Assembly (NCBI GenBank): GCA_046330285.1
Contig: JAXLSX010000001.1
Span: 124,001-188,000, forward strand
Length of the DNA: 64,000 nt
DNA from: RHKX01 sp046330285
GTDB lineage: Bacteria; Actinomycetota; Thermoleophilia; Solirubrobacterales; 70-9
Direction: 5' to 3'
Part shown: positions 17,202 through 24,326 of the stretch, in pieces
How positions within the stretch are numbered: position 1 is the stretch's first letter
Layout: each line of letters begins with the position of its first letter
Program-made: the position numbers and the translations under genes
Notes under the pieces: generated by a model
The model's input: only the letters and a program-made list of their open reading frames with translations
Database searches by the model: none
Told to the model about the DNA's origin: nothing

Positions 17202-17211
17202 GCGGCGCGAC

Positions 17212-17217
17212 TACGAT
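17212..17217 (+). promoter_or_regulatory. putative leaderless -10 (TACGAT)
   Basis: TACGAT ends 6 nt before the GTG at 17224, in the 22-nt gap after ileS. Confidence 0.5.
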
Positions 17218-17223
17218 CGCCAG

Positions 17224-17646
17224 GTGGAGATCGGATGCGACACCAAGGCGGTCGTCCTCACCGCCGGGCTGATCTTCCTCTGGGCGCTGCTGCTCGGCGC
17301 CTGGAAGTACCGGCAGATGGCGGCGTCGGAGGACGGCCTCGCCCATCCCTACGTCGACATCGCCCACCGGGCGGCGCTGCTCTACAGCTTCGCGACGCTG
17401 CTGCTCGCCATCTTCGTCGAGCTCAGCGGCTTCTCGACCGCGGTCAACCTGATCGCCGCGTTCGTACCGATCTTCTTCTTCGTCGCCGCGATCGTCGGCT
17501 ACATGATCCACGGCGCGCGGCGCGACACCGACAACCAGTTCCGCGACCCGGTCCCCGGCACCAGCGCCTTCATGTGGGCGCTGATGATCGGGGAGGTAGG
17601 TGGAGTGGCAGTACTGATCGCCGGCTTCGTAGACGGCCAGCTCTAG
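17224..17646 (+). CDS. small four-helix membrane protein, unknown
   Basis: A 140-residue integral membrane protein with four hydrophobic segments: VVLTAGLIFLWALLLGAW, the LLYSFATLLLAIFVEL region, LIAAFVPIFFFVAAIVGYMI, and FMWALMIGEVGGVAVLIAG. A short loop with HPYVDIAHRAAL and a charged 'HGARRDTDNQFRDP' segment lie between them. I do not recognise a family. The GTG is 6 nt after TACGAT, directly behind the ileS stop, so it probably has its own leaderless promoter. It converges with the thioredoxin gene, with 3 nt between stop codons. Confidence 0.7.
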   Translation: MEIGCDTKAVVLTAGLIFLWALLLGAWKYRQMAASEDGLAHPYVDIAHRAALLYSFATLLLAIFVELSGFSTAVNLIAAFVPIFFFVAAIVGYMIHGARRDTDNQFRDPVPGTSAFMWALMIGEVGGVAVLIAGFVDGQL

Positions 17647-17649
17647 GCG

Positions 17650-17973
17650 TTAGGCCAGGGCGGGCTCGAGCTCGGCCTCGAGCCGCTTCTTCGGCATCGC
17701 GCCGACGATCGTCTTGGCCGGGGCGCCGCCCTTGAACACGATCATCGTCGGGATCGACATGACCTGGTACTTGCCGGCCGTCTCCTGGTTCTCGTCGATG
17801 TTCAGCGAGACGATCTTGACGTCGTCGCGCTCGCCGGACATCTCCTCGAGGATCGGGTGGACGACCCGGCAGGGGCCGCACCACGGAGCCCAGAAGTCGA
17901 CGAGGACGGGCTCGGTGGAATCGAGCACTTCGGCCTGGAAGTTGTTGTCGGTGACTTGGGGGAGGTTCGCCAT
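17650..17973 (-). CDS. trxA: thioredoxin
   Basis: A 107-residue cytoplasmic thiol-disulfide oxidoreductase with the active site WCGPC at residues 31-35, preceded by 'VLVDFWAP' and followed by the cis-Pro motif 'SIPTMIVFKGG'. It would reduce MsrA and other targets. The ATG has a GAGGAG ribosome binding site. Unlike most genes here it has a long, AT-richer upstream region (17974-18089). On the minus strand this reads TTCCAA, a 17-nt spacer and TAAGGT, a candidate leadered promoter. I see no clear SigR-type element. Confidence 0.97.
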   Translation of the reverse strand: MANLPQVTDNNFQAEVLDSTEPVLVDFWAPWCGPCRVVHPILEEMSGERDDVKIVSLNIDENQETAGKYQVMSIPTMIVFKGGAPAKTIVGAMPKKRLEAELEPALA

Positions 17974-18089
17974 CTCGGTGCTCCTCGGTGGGGTGCGTGG
18001 GGGTCTGTGTATATCGATCTGATCAGCCGGACCGGTGGTCGCGGCGTCCTCGGACACCTTACTACACAAAATGAAGTATTGGAAGCCCG

Positions 18090-18839
18090 TCAGGCCCAGC
18101 GGGAGCCGCGGAGACGCATGATCGGCACTCTCCATGCGGCTTCGGCGACGATCGCACGACTCATCTTCGACTCCCCGACCCGGCGGTCGCTGAAGATGAT
18201 CGGGACCTCCGCGATCCGGAATCCCGCCCGGGCGGCGCGGTAGGTCGTCTCGATCTGGAACGCGTAGCCGAGGGCGCTGACGGTGTCGATCCTGATCGAC
18301 TCGAGCACCTCGCGACGGAAGCACTTGAACCCTCCGGTGAGATCGTTCACATCAAGTCCCAGCCAGGCGCGGGCGTAGACGCTGCCCCAGCGCGAGATCG
18401 CCTGGCGGCCGCGGCCCCAGTCGCCGACGCCGCCACCGTCGACGTAGCGGGAACCGAGCGCCAGGTCCGCCGCGCCGCCGGCGGCGGTCGTCGCCGCGAT
18501 CAGCCGCGGCACGTCGGCCGGGTCGTGGGAGAAGTCGGCGTCCATCTGGACGATCCGCTCGGCGCCGCCGGCGAGCGCGCGGTGGAAGCCGGCGACGTAG
18601 GCGGGGCCGAGGCCCTCTTTCGCCTGGCGGTGGAGAACGTCGATCCGACCGTCGGCGGCGGCCATGCGGTCGGCGATCTCACCGGTCCCGTCCGGGGAGG
18701 CGTCGTCGACTACGAGGATGCCGGTCCCCTCCGGCGCCGCCTCGAGCACGGCGCGGGCGATCGCCTCGAGGTTGTCGGCCTCGTTGTAGGTCGGCAGGAC
18801 GACCCGGATCGGAAGTCTCGGGGGCTCGGCGGCAGGCAT
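18090..18839 (-). CDS. polyprenol-phosphate mannosyltransferase-like GT2 glycosyltransferase
   Basis: A 249-residue GT-A enzyme of the dolichol-phosphate mannose synthase type. It begins PRLPIRVVLPTYNEADNL, followed by 'GILVVDDASPDGTGEIAD', the DxD-like metal site 'QMDADFSHDP', 'ALGSRYVDGG' and 'NDLTGGFKCFRREVL', which are the markers of DPM1/Ppm1 synthases. The actinobacterial enzyme makes polyprenol-phosphomannose for envelope glycans. There is no C-terminal membrane domain, as in soluble DPM1 types. ATG 18839 is preceded directly by an in-frame GTG. It is divergent from polX, and their -10 candidates overlap. Confidence 0.9.
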   Translation of the reverse strand: MPAAEPPRLPIRVVLPTYNEADNLEAIARAVLEAAPEGTGILVVDDASPDGTGEIADRMAAADGRIDVLHRQAKEGLGPAYVAGFHRALAGGAERIVQMDADFSHDPADVPRLIAATTAAGGAADLALGSRYVDGGGVGDWGRGRQAISRWGSVYARAWLGLDVNDLTGGFKCFRREVLESIRIDTVSALGYAFQIETTYRAARAGFRIAEVPIIFSDRRVGESKMSRAIVAEAAWRVPIMRLRGSRWA

Positions 18840-18853
18840 CACTGAGGACGCTG

Positions 18854-18863
18854 ACCCTACCCT
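18854..18863. promoter_or_regulatory. overlapping divergent -10 boxes for polX (+) and the mannosyltransferase (-)
   Basis: On the plus strand TACCCT (18858-18863) ends 6 nt before the polX ATG. On the minus strand TAGGGT (18859-18854) ends 11 nt before a GTG and 14 nt before the ATG of the mannosyltransferase. The two hexamers share the central TA. Confidence 0.5.
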
Positions 18864-18869
18864 TGCCCC

Positions 18870-20597
18870 ATGCGCAACGCCGAGATCGCCGCCGCCTTCC
18901 GGGAGCTCGGAACCCTCTACGAGCTCGACGGGGCGAACCGCTTCCGCGTCCTCGCCTACCGCGACGCCGCCCGGGCCATCGCCGACAGCCCGGCGCCCGT
19001 CGGCGAGATGGCGCAGGAGGGGCGCGCCACCGACCTGCAGGGGATCGGCGACACGATCCAGGAGAAGATCGTCGCGCTGATCGAGCACGGCGAGATCCCG
19101 GCGGCGGCGAAGCTGAAGGCGAAATTCCCGGCGACGCTCGTCGACATCACGCGGATCCCCGGCGTCGGCGCGAAGACGGTGCGCCGGATCTACGACGACA
19201 CCGGAATCGCGACGACCGAGGAGCTCCGCGCCGCCGCCGAGGCCGGCGAGCTCCGCCACCTGCGGGGCCTCGGCGCCAAGTTCGAGGAGAACGTGATCGC
19301 CGGCCTCGACCGGATGGCCGACGAGGGCAGCGAGGAGCGGCGGCTGCTGAGCGACGTCCGCGAGGTCGGCAACGAGCTGGTCGCCGCGCTCTCGGAGAGC
19401 GACGCCGCCGAGAAGGTCGTGCTCGCCGGCTCCGCCCGGCGCTGGACCGACACCTGCAAGGACATCGACATCGTCGCCACGGCGACCGACCCGCTGGCGC
19501 TCGCGAACGAGCTCGCCTCACACCCGCTGATCGACGAGCACGGCAATCCGAGCGAGAACGGCCTCCGGGCCCGGACCCACAACGGGATCGCGCTCGACCT
19601 CCGGATCGTCCCCCCCGCCGAGTTCGGCAATCTCCTGCAGCACTTCACCGGCTCGAAGGAGCACAACGTCAAGCTCCGCGAGCGCGCCGTGAAGATGGGA
19701 CTGTCGGTCTCCGAGCACGGCATCGCCGACACCGAGAGCGGCGAGGTCACCCGCTGCGAGGACGAGGCCGGCGTCTACGAGCGGCTCGATCTCGCCTACG
19801 TGGAGCCCGAACTGCGCGAGGGTCGCGACGAGATCAAGCTCGCGGCGAAGGACGAGCTGCCCGAGCTCGTCACCACGGCCGACATCCGCGGCGACCTCCA
19901 CTGCCACACGACGCTCTCCGACGGCAAGAACACGCTCGAGGAGATGGCGGAGGCGGCACGCGGCCGCGGCTACTCCTATCTCGCGATCACCGACCACTCG
20001 GCCACGCACGGGTTCGGCGACGACGTCCAGGCCGACGCCCTGCTCGAGCGGGTCGAGGAGATCGCCGCCTTCAACGACGAGCACGGGACGCGCCGGTTCC
20101 GGTTGCTGGCGGGCAGCGAGGTGAACATCCTTCCCGACGGCTCGCTCGACTACGACGACGACGTGCTCGAACGTCTCGACTGGGTCGTCGCCAGCGTCCA
20201 CACGTCGTTCCGGATCTCGAAGCGCCAGATGACCGACCGCGTGGTCGAGGCCGTTCGCAACCCCCACGTGAACTGCCTCGGGCATCCGACCGGCCGGATG
20301 CTCCTCCGCCGCGAGCCCTACGACATCGACATCGAGGCGGTCGTCGCCGCGGCCGCGGAGGCGGGCACGATGATCGAGATCAACGGCAACCCGAACCGCC
20401 GGGACCTGAACGACCACCACGCACGCCTCGCCGCCGAGGCCGGGGTCCCGATCGTCTGCAACACCGACGCTCACCGGACGTCGACGCTGCGCTTCATCGA
20501 CTACTCGGTCGCGACGGCTCGCCGCGCCGGCCTCACCGCCGCCCAGGTCGCGAACACGCGAACCTGGGCGCAGCTCCGCAAGCTGAAGCGCGTCTAG
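18870..20597 (+). CDS. polX: DNA polymerase/3'-5' exonuclease of the PolX family
   Basis: A 575-residue repair polymerase. Order: N-terminal helical 8-kDa-like domain ('LYELDGANRFRVLAYRDAA'), two helix-hairpin-helix motifs ('LQGIGDTIQEKI', 'IPGVGAKTVRRIY'), the family X nucleotidyltransferase core ('AGSARRW' and the carboxylates in 'KDIDIV'), and a C-terminal PHP domain starting 'RGDLHCHTTLSDG' with 'AITDHSATH', 'GHPTGRM' and 'CNTDAHR' metal ligands. The layout matches bacterial PolX, which fills short gaps in base excision repair, the PHP domain giving exonuclease activity. Its TAG stop overlaps the stop of the convergent membrane gene (CTAG). The ATG follows TACCCT by 6 nt. Confidence 0.95.
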   Translation: MRNAEIAAAFRELGTLYELDGANRFRVLAYRDAARAIADSPAPVGEMAQEGRATDLQGIGDTIQEKIVALIEHGEIPAAAKLKAKFPATLVDITRIPGVGAKTVRRIYDDTGIATTEELRAAAEAGELRHLRGLGAKFEENVIAGLDRMADEGSEERRLLSDVREVGNELVAALSESDAAEKVVLAGSARRWTDTCKDIDIVATATDPLALANELASHPLIDEHGNPSENGLRARTHNGIALDLRIVPPAEFGNLLQHFTGSKEHNVKLRERAVKMGLSVSEHGIADTESGEVTRCEDEAGVYERLDLAYVEPELREGRDEIKLAAKDELPELVTTADIRGDLHCHTTLSDGKNTLEEMAEAARGRGYSYLAITDHSATHGFGDDVQADALLERVEEIAAFNDEHGTRRFRLLAGSEVNILPDGSLDYDDDVLERLDWVVASVHTSFRISKRQMTDRVVEAVRNPHVNCLGHPTGRMLLRREPYDIDIEAVVAAAAEAGTMIEINGNPNRRDLNDHHARLAAEAGVPIVCNTDAHRTSTLRFIDYSVATARRAGLTAAQVANTRTWAQLRKLKRV

Positions 20598-21112
20598 CTC
20601 GGGCGGGCGGCGCCACCGTGGCGCAGGCCCGGCGTCCGGATCAGCTTGACCGGGTCGAATGCCGACCCGTGCTCGACGTAGAAGCAGATGCCGTCGCGCT
20701 CCTCGACGGCGGTGACCGCGGCCTCGCGGTTACGCCACGAGGTGGCGACGCCGAGGGCGAACCCGGTTGCGATCGCGGGCACCTGCGGGAGGAACGGGCC
20801 GACGGCGCCGGCGAGGATCGCGAACAGGGCGATCGGCCAGAGCCGCGCGAGCGCGATCCGGACCGGGGATTCGGCCGGGAGCTGAGTCGAGGTCTTCGCC
20901 GCCGAGAGGGGGCCGCGGAGGATCTCGGCGGTGCGCGACGGGCGGCCGAGCCAGATGCCGCCGACGATGGCGATCAGCCACCAGCCGAGCGAGAGCGCCG
21001 CGAGCTTGTCGTCGCCGGTGGAGTTGATCGTCACCGCGGCGATCGCCGCGAGACCGGTGGCCTCGATCGCGACGAGCAGGACGGTGCCGCGCAGGAGGTC
21101 CTTGTACTGCAT
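20594..21112 (-). CDS. membrane protein coupled to trehalose phosphatase, unknown
   Basis: A 172-residue protein with about four hydrophobic segments: LLRGTVLLVAIEATGLAAIAAV, LSLGWWLIAIVGGIWLG, LWPIALFAILAGAVGPF and VPAIATGFALGVATSW. Its C-terminal soluble end includes 'AVEERDGICFYVEHGSAFDPVKLIRTPG', resembling a short cytoplasmic tail. No family is recognised. Its ATG overlaps the otsB TGA (TGATG), so translation is probably coupled; this may mean a role near trehalose metabolism, but that is only context. Its stop shares the CTAG palindrome with the polX stop. Confidence 0.7.
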   Translation of the reverse strand: MQYKDLLRGTVLLVAIEATGLAAIAAVTINSTGDDKLAALSLGWWLIAIVGGIWLGRPSRTAEILRGPLSAAKTSTQLPAESPVRIALARLWPIALFAILAGAVGPFLPQVPAIATGFALGVATSWRNREAAVTAVEERDGICFYVEHGSAFDPVKLIRTPGLRHGGAARPS

Positions 21113-21912
21113 CAGCCGGCGAGCGCCGCCAGGACCGGGATCAGCTCGCCCGGGCCCTCGACGGTCAGGTCCGCGAGCGCCGTGATCTCGCTCGGGCCCT
21201 CGGCCGACGCGACTCCGACGCGGACGGCGGCGGCGAGCCTGCCCGACGTCTCGAGCCGATCGAGGCCGGCAAAGGCGTCGAGGTCGGTGCGGTCGTCGCC
21301 GGCGTAGAGGGCGACCGCGGCCTCGCTGCCGAGCAGCAGCGACTCGATCGCCGTTCCCTTGTCGACATCGTCGCCGGGACGCAGCTCGAGAACCATCCGG
21401 CCGTGGTGCAGGACGAGCCCGGCTTCGACGGCGGCGGCGCCGATCCGAGCCGCCAGGTCCTGTGCGCCGGCCGGGTCGGCGGCGCCGCGCCAGTGCAGGG
21501 CGACGATCGGGCCCTTGTCCTCGACCCGCAGGCCGACGGCCTCGAGCTCGGCCGGGTCGAGCCCGGCCGCGAACTCCTCCGCCATCCCGCCGCGAGATCC
21601 GAGCTCGGGAGCCGCGCGGGCCTCGGGCGCGTTCGGGAGCAGCAGCTCGAAGCCGTGGTTGCCGACGTAGGTGAGCTTCTCGAGGCCGACGATCTCGCGG
21701 GCGACCGTCGCCCGGCGGCCGCTGACGACGGCGGTCAGCGCGTAGCGATCGGCGATCCGCGCGAGTGCCACGCGGGCCGCGTCGGGAACCTCGGCGAGCT
21801 CGGGGCGCTCGACGATCGGCGCAAGCGTCCCGTCGAGGTCGCAGAGGACGGCGGCGGCGGCCGGTTCGGCGAGCAGCGGCTCGATCGCCGCGATCGGTCC
21901 GGGGGTGGTCAT
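21112..21912 (-). CDS. otsB: trehalose-6-phosphate phosphatase
   Basis: A 266-residue HAD-superfamily enzyme. The nucleophile motif DLDGTLAPI is near residue 25, motif II is 'AVVSGRR', the cap region contains 'YVGNHGFELL', and the C-terminal acidic motif is 'ALYAGDDRTDLDAF'. These are the standard OtsB landmarks, so it should release trehalose from trehalose-6-phosphate. No otsA partner is in the window. The start codon is only 17 nt from the divergent TauE/SafE gene. GATACT on the minus strand (21924-21919) ends 6 nt before the ATG and overlaps the plus-strand box. Confidence 0.93.
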   Translation of the reverse strand: MTTPGPIAAIEPLLAEPAAAAVLCDLDGTLAPIVERPELAEVPDAARVALARIADRYALTAVVSGRRATVAREIVGLEKLTYVGNHGFELLLPNAPEARAAPELGSRGGMAEEFAAGLDPAELEAVGLRVEDKGPIVALHWRGAADPAGAQDLAARIGAAAVEAGLVLHHGRMVLELRPGDDVDKGTAIESLLLGSEAAVALYAGDDRTDLDAFAGLDRLETSGRLAAAVRVGVASAEGPSEITALADLTVEGPGELIPVLAALAG

Positions 21913-21917
21913 CGCTC

Positions 21918-21924
21918 TAGTATC
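21918..21924. promoter_or_regulatory. shared bidirectional -10: TAGTAT (+) / GATACT (-)
   Basis: Two start codons, otsB at 21912 and the TauE half at 21930, are separated by 17 nt. TAGTAT (21918-21923) lies 6 nt before the plus-strand GTG; GATACT read on the minus strand (21924-21919) lies 6 nt before the minus-strand ATG. Both transcripts would be leaderless. Confidence 0.6.
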
Positions 21925-21929
21925 GCGCC

Positions 21930-22289
21930 GTGCCCGGGAATCGGACGATCCGCTTCGCCGCGATCGGGATCCTCGCCGGCGCGTTCAGCGGGCTCTTCGG
22001 AGTCGGCGGCGGCATCGTCATGGTCCCGCTGCTGATCATGCACGGCTTCGGCGAGCGCCGCGCGACCGCCACGTCGCTCTGCGCGATCGTGATCATCGCC
22101 GCGGCCGCGGCCGCGCTCCACGGCGTGTACGGCAACGTCAGGCTCGGCGACGCGGCGCTCCTCGTCGTCCCCGCGGTCGCCGGCGCCGGGCTCGGGGTCG
22201 CAATCCAGCAGCGCATCCCCGAGCGGACCGTCTCGCTGCTCTTCGCCCTCCTGCTCCTCGTCGTCGCCGCCGAGCTGATCGTCACCTGA
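21930..22289 (+). CDS. half-size TauE/SafE (DUF81) membrane protein, first half
   Basis: A 119-residue protein with four hydrophobic segments and the TauE/SafE repeat signature 'SGLFGVGGGIVMVPLLI' near the N-terminus, then 'RATATSLCAIVIIAAAAAALH' (pattern). Full-length TauE/SafE exporters are about 250 residues with two such repeats; this protein is one repeat only. The second repeat is the next gene, 2 nt downstream. The pair could assemble into one anion (sulfite/sulfonate-type) exporter; the substrate is not known. The GTG is set by TAGTAT 6 nt upstream. Confidence 0.85.
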   Translation: MPGNRTIRFAAIGILAGAFSGLFGVGGGIVMVPLLIMHGFGERRATATSLCAIVIIAAAAAALHGVYGNVRLGDAALLVVPAVAGAGLGVAIQQRIPERTVSLLFALLLLVVAAELIVT

Positions 22290-22291
22290 AC

Positions 22292-22690
22292 ATGGACGTC
22301 GCGCTCGCCATCCTCCTCGCGCTCGCCGGCGGTGCCGTCGGCGGGCTCCTCGGCGTCGGCGGCGGGATCCTGTTTGTCCCGGCGCTGGCGATCCTGCTCG
22401 GCAACGACCAGCTCGAGGCCGAGGCGACGTCTCTGCTCGTGATCGTGCCGATGGCGATCGTCGGCACCTGGCGCCAGCACCGTCACGGCAACGTCGACCT
22501 CCGGGAGGGAGCGCTGATCGGCGTCCTCGCCGTTCCCGGCGTCGTCGTCGGGGTCGTCGTCGCCAACGCGCTCCCCGAGCGCGCACTCGAGCTCGGTTTC
22601 GCCGCGCTCTGCGTGATCGTCGCCGCGCGCCTGCTGAAGCGTGCGCTCAGCGAGCCGGAGGACGGCGACGGCGCTACGGTCGCCGAGTGA
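22292..22690 (+). CDS. half-size TauE/SafE (DUF81) membrane protein, second half
   Basis: A 132-residue protein. It starts MDVALAILLALAGGAVG and carries the same repeat signature, 'GGLLGVGGGILFVPALAILL', followed by 'AEATSLLVIVPMAIVGTWR' and two further hydrophobic segments, ending in a short acidic tail. With the preceding gene it makes up the full eight-helix exporter in two polypeptides. No Shine-Dalgarno is visible between the genes; the 2-nt gap suggests coupled translation. The gene's last bases contain the -10 and start codon of arfB, with a GTGA overlap. Confidence 0.85.
   Translation: MDVALAILLALAGGAVGGLLGVGGGILFVPALAILLGNDQLEAEATSLLVIVPMAIVGTWRQHRHGNVDLREGALIGVLAVPGVVVGVVVANALPERALELGFAALCVIVAARLLKRALSEPEDGDGATVAE
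22675..22680 (+). promoter_or_regulatory. putative leaderless -10 (TACGGT) of arfB, inside the preceding gene
   Basis: TACGGT ends 6 nt before the GTG at 22687 and lies within the last codons of the second TauE half, so arfB may be transcribed separately as well as in the operon. Confidence 0.45.
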
Positions 22691-23103
22691 GCGAGGCGAT
22701 CGACATCGGACACGGGATCTCGATCCCGCTCGACGAGATCGACCTGCGAGCGAGCCGCTCCGGCGGCCCCGGCGGCCAGCACGCCAACAAGACCGCATCG
22801 AGGATCGAGGCGAGCTTCGACGTCCGCGCCTCCCCCTCCCTCACCGATGCCCAGAAGGCCCGCATCGCCGGCCGCCTCGGCCCCCACGTCACCGCCGTCG
22901 CGCAGGACACGCGCGGCCAGGCCCGTAACCGCGAGATTGCGATCGAGCGCCTGCGCCAACGGCTGGCCGACGCGGCCGCGCCGAGGAAGCGCCGCCGCGC
23001 CACGCGCCCGGGCCGCGCGGCGAAGGAGAAGCGGCTGGACAGCAAGCGGCGCCAGAGCGAGCGCAAGCGCGCAAGGCGAAGGCCGGCGATCGGCGACGAG
23101 TGA
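22687..23103 (+). CDS. arfB: ArfB/YaeJ-type peptidyl-tRNA hydrolase (GGQ, ribosome rescue)
   Basis: A 138-residue protein with the release-factor catalytic motif in 'SGGPGGQHANKT', followed by a basic C-terminal tail ('RKRRRATRPGRAAKEKRLDSKR' pattern, rich in Arg and Lys). This is the layout of ArfB, which releases peptides from stalled ribosomes by placing the tail in the empty mRNA channel and GGQ in the peptidyl-transferase centre. There is no codon-recognition domain, so it is not a full RF1/RF2. Start GTG overlaps the stop of the previous gene. Confidence 0.9.
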   Translation: MSEAIDIGHGISIPLDEIDLRASRSGGPGGQHANKTASRIEASFDVRASPSLTDAQKARIAGRLGPHVTAVAQDTRGQARNREIAIERLRQRLADAAAPRKRRRATRPGRAAKEKRLDSKRRQSERKRARRRPAIGDE

Positions 23104-23180
23104 AACGGCTGAGTCAGGCCGCGAACCGCAAGTTCTCCCCGCCAGGGCAGGGTTTCGTGCAGTTGAGGCCCTGAGTCAGC

Positions 23181-23234
23181 CGACGAATGGCGAATTCGGT
23201 CCCTCCCAGGGACGTAATTCGCCATTGACCGTCG
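23181..23234. repeat. long interrupted hairpin between convergent genes
   Basis: AATGGCGAATT (23186-23196) pairs with AATTCGCCATT (23216-23226). Inside, GTCCCT pairs with AGGGAC around a CCC loop, and outside CGACG pairs with CGTCG with a 3-nt bulge. Composition is AT-richer than its surroundings. CTGAGTCAG occurs twice just upstream (about 23109 and 23171). It may be a bidirectional terminator or a repeated element; there is no T-tract. Confidence 0.6.
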
Positions 23235-23326
23235 GAGTGAACCTGCCGCCCCTCCAGCCACAGCCCCTCACTGCCAAACCCAGCCCGCCCCGGCGCCACG
23301 CCCCGGCGCGAGCCGAATCCCCCCGC

Positions 23327-24256
23327 CTACCTCAGCCCATGCTCCAGCGCGCCCTTCACCGACGCGTCCAGCGCGTTGATCCGGGCCAGGGCCAGGGCCT
23401 CGGCCGAGGCGAACCCCGATCCGGCGCCGCGGGCGCGGCCGGCGGCCTCGGGGCCGTGATGGCTGAGCACGCAGTGCAGGAGCGCCAGTCGCCGTGGCGG
23501 CTCGAGGGCCGCGGCGGCGGGCTCGATCAGCGAGGCGCCGATCGCGAGGTGGCCGAGCATCGACCCCTCCTCGCTGATCCCGAACTCGGCGCCGTAGGTG
23601 AACTCGCGGGCCTTGCCGACGTCGTGGAGCAGCGCCGCGGCCATCAGCAGGTCGGAGTCGAGCTTCGGATGGAGCTGGCAGACCTCGCCGACGAGGGTGC
23701 CGACGGCGACGGTGTGCTCGAGCAGCCCGCCGAGATAGGCGTGATGACCGGCCCGGGTGCAGGGCGCGCGCCGGAACTCGGAGGCGACCGGCTCGGTGCA
23801 GAGGACCCGCTCGACGACGCCGCGCAGCGGCTCGCCGTAGACCTCGCGGATCAGGTGCTCGAGGAAGCCGTTGAGCTCCTCGACCGACCGGTAGGCGGAC
23901 GGCAGGAACTCGGCCGGGTCGAACGAGCCCGGCTCGATCCGGCGCAGCGCCGTCACCTCGGCCGAGAGGTTGCCGCGGAAGCGCTCGACCTTGCCCCTGA
24001 CCTCGACGGCGTCGCCACGCTCGAACCGCGAGCCGATGACGTCGACGTCGCGGAAGATCCGGGCCGGGATCGACCCGGTCCGGTCGCGCAGCTCGAGGCT
24101 CAGGTAGGCAGAGCCGTTCTTCGCCTGTTGCCGATCCTTGCGAACCACCGCGAACCGGCCCGCGAGGGGTCGACCCGGCTGCAACGCCGCGATCCCCTCG
24201 GGGGTCGTAGCGGCTGCGGGATTGGCGATGGCCTCATCGATGCCGCGATCATGCAA
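23327..24256 (-). CDS. YhaM-like 3'-5' exoribonuclease (OB fold + HD domain)
   Basis: About 309 residues if the TTG is used. An N-terminal OB-fold ('QQAKNGSAYLSLELRDRTGSIPARIF', pattern) is followed by an HD domain: 'HHAYLGGLLEHTVAV', 'AALLHDVGKAREF' and 'LLHCVLSHHG' supply the metal ligands. This order matches YhaM/CBF1-type 3'-5' exonucleases. The start is uncertain: no ATG or GTG lies in frame in the right place; TTG at 24256 or TTG at 24184 are the candidates. It is divergent from the PAC2 gene. The C-terminus is followed by the long hairpin region. Confidence 0.8.
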   Translation of the reverse strand: MHDRGIDEAIANPAAATTPEGIAALQPGRPLAGRFAVVRKDRQQAKNGSAYLSLELRDRTGSIPARIFRDVDVIGSRFERGDAVEVRGKVERFRGNLSAEVTALRRIEPGSFDPAEFLPSAYRSVEELNGFLEHLIREVYGEPLRGVVERVLCTEPVASEFRRAPCTRAGHHAYLGGLLEHTVAVGTLVGEVCQLHPKLDSDLLMAAALLHDVGKAREFTYGAEFGISEEGSMLGHLAIGASLIEPAAAALEPPRRLALLHCVLSHHGPEAAGRARGAGSGFASAEALALARINALDASVKGALEHGLR

Positions 24257-24313
24257 GGCGCACCGGACGCCACATCCGGCCCGTCGACCGTCCCGGAGCC
24301 GAACCGGCGGCGC

Positions 24314-24319
24314 TACTGT
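24314..24319 (+). promoter_or_regulatory. putative leaderless -10 (TACTGT) of the PAC2 gene
   Basis: TACTGT ends 7 nt before the ATG at 24327, with no ribosome binding site. Confidence 0.5.
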
Positions 24320-24326
24320 GGAACCG

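Noticed and set aside
17974..18060. SigR-type promoter for trxA
   Set aside because: I looked for GGAAT-N16-19-GTT upstream of the ATG and found no good match; only a generic -35/-10 candidate remains.
23279..23312. GCCCCGGCG repeated twice near 23290
   Set aside because: Two short GC-rich copies are expected by chance at this base composition.
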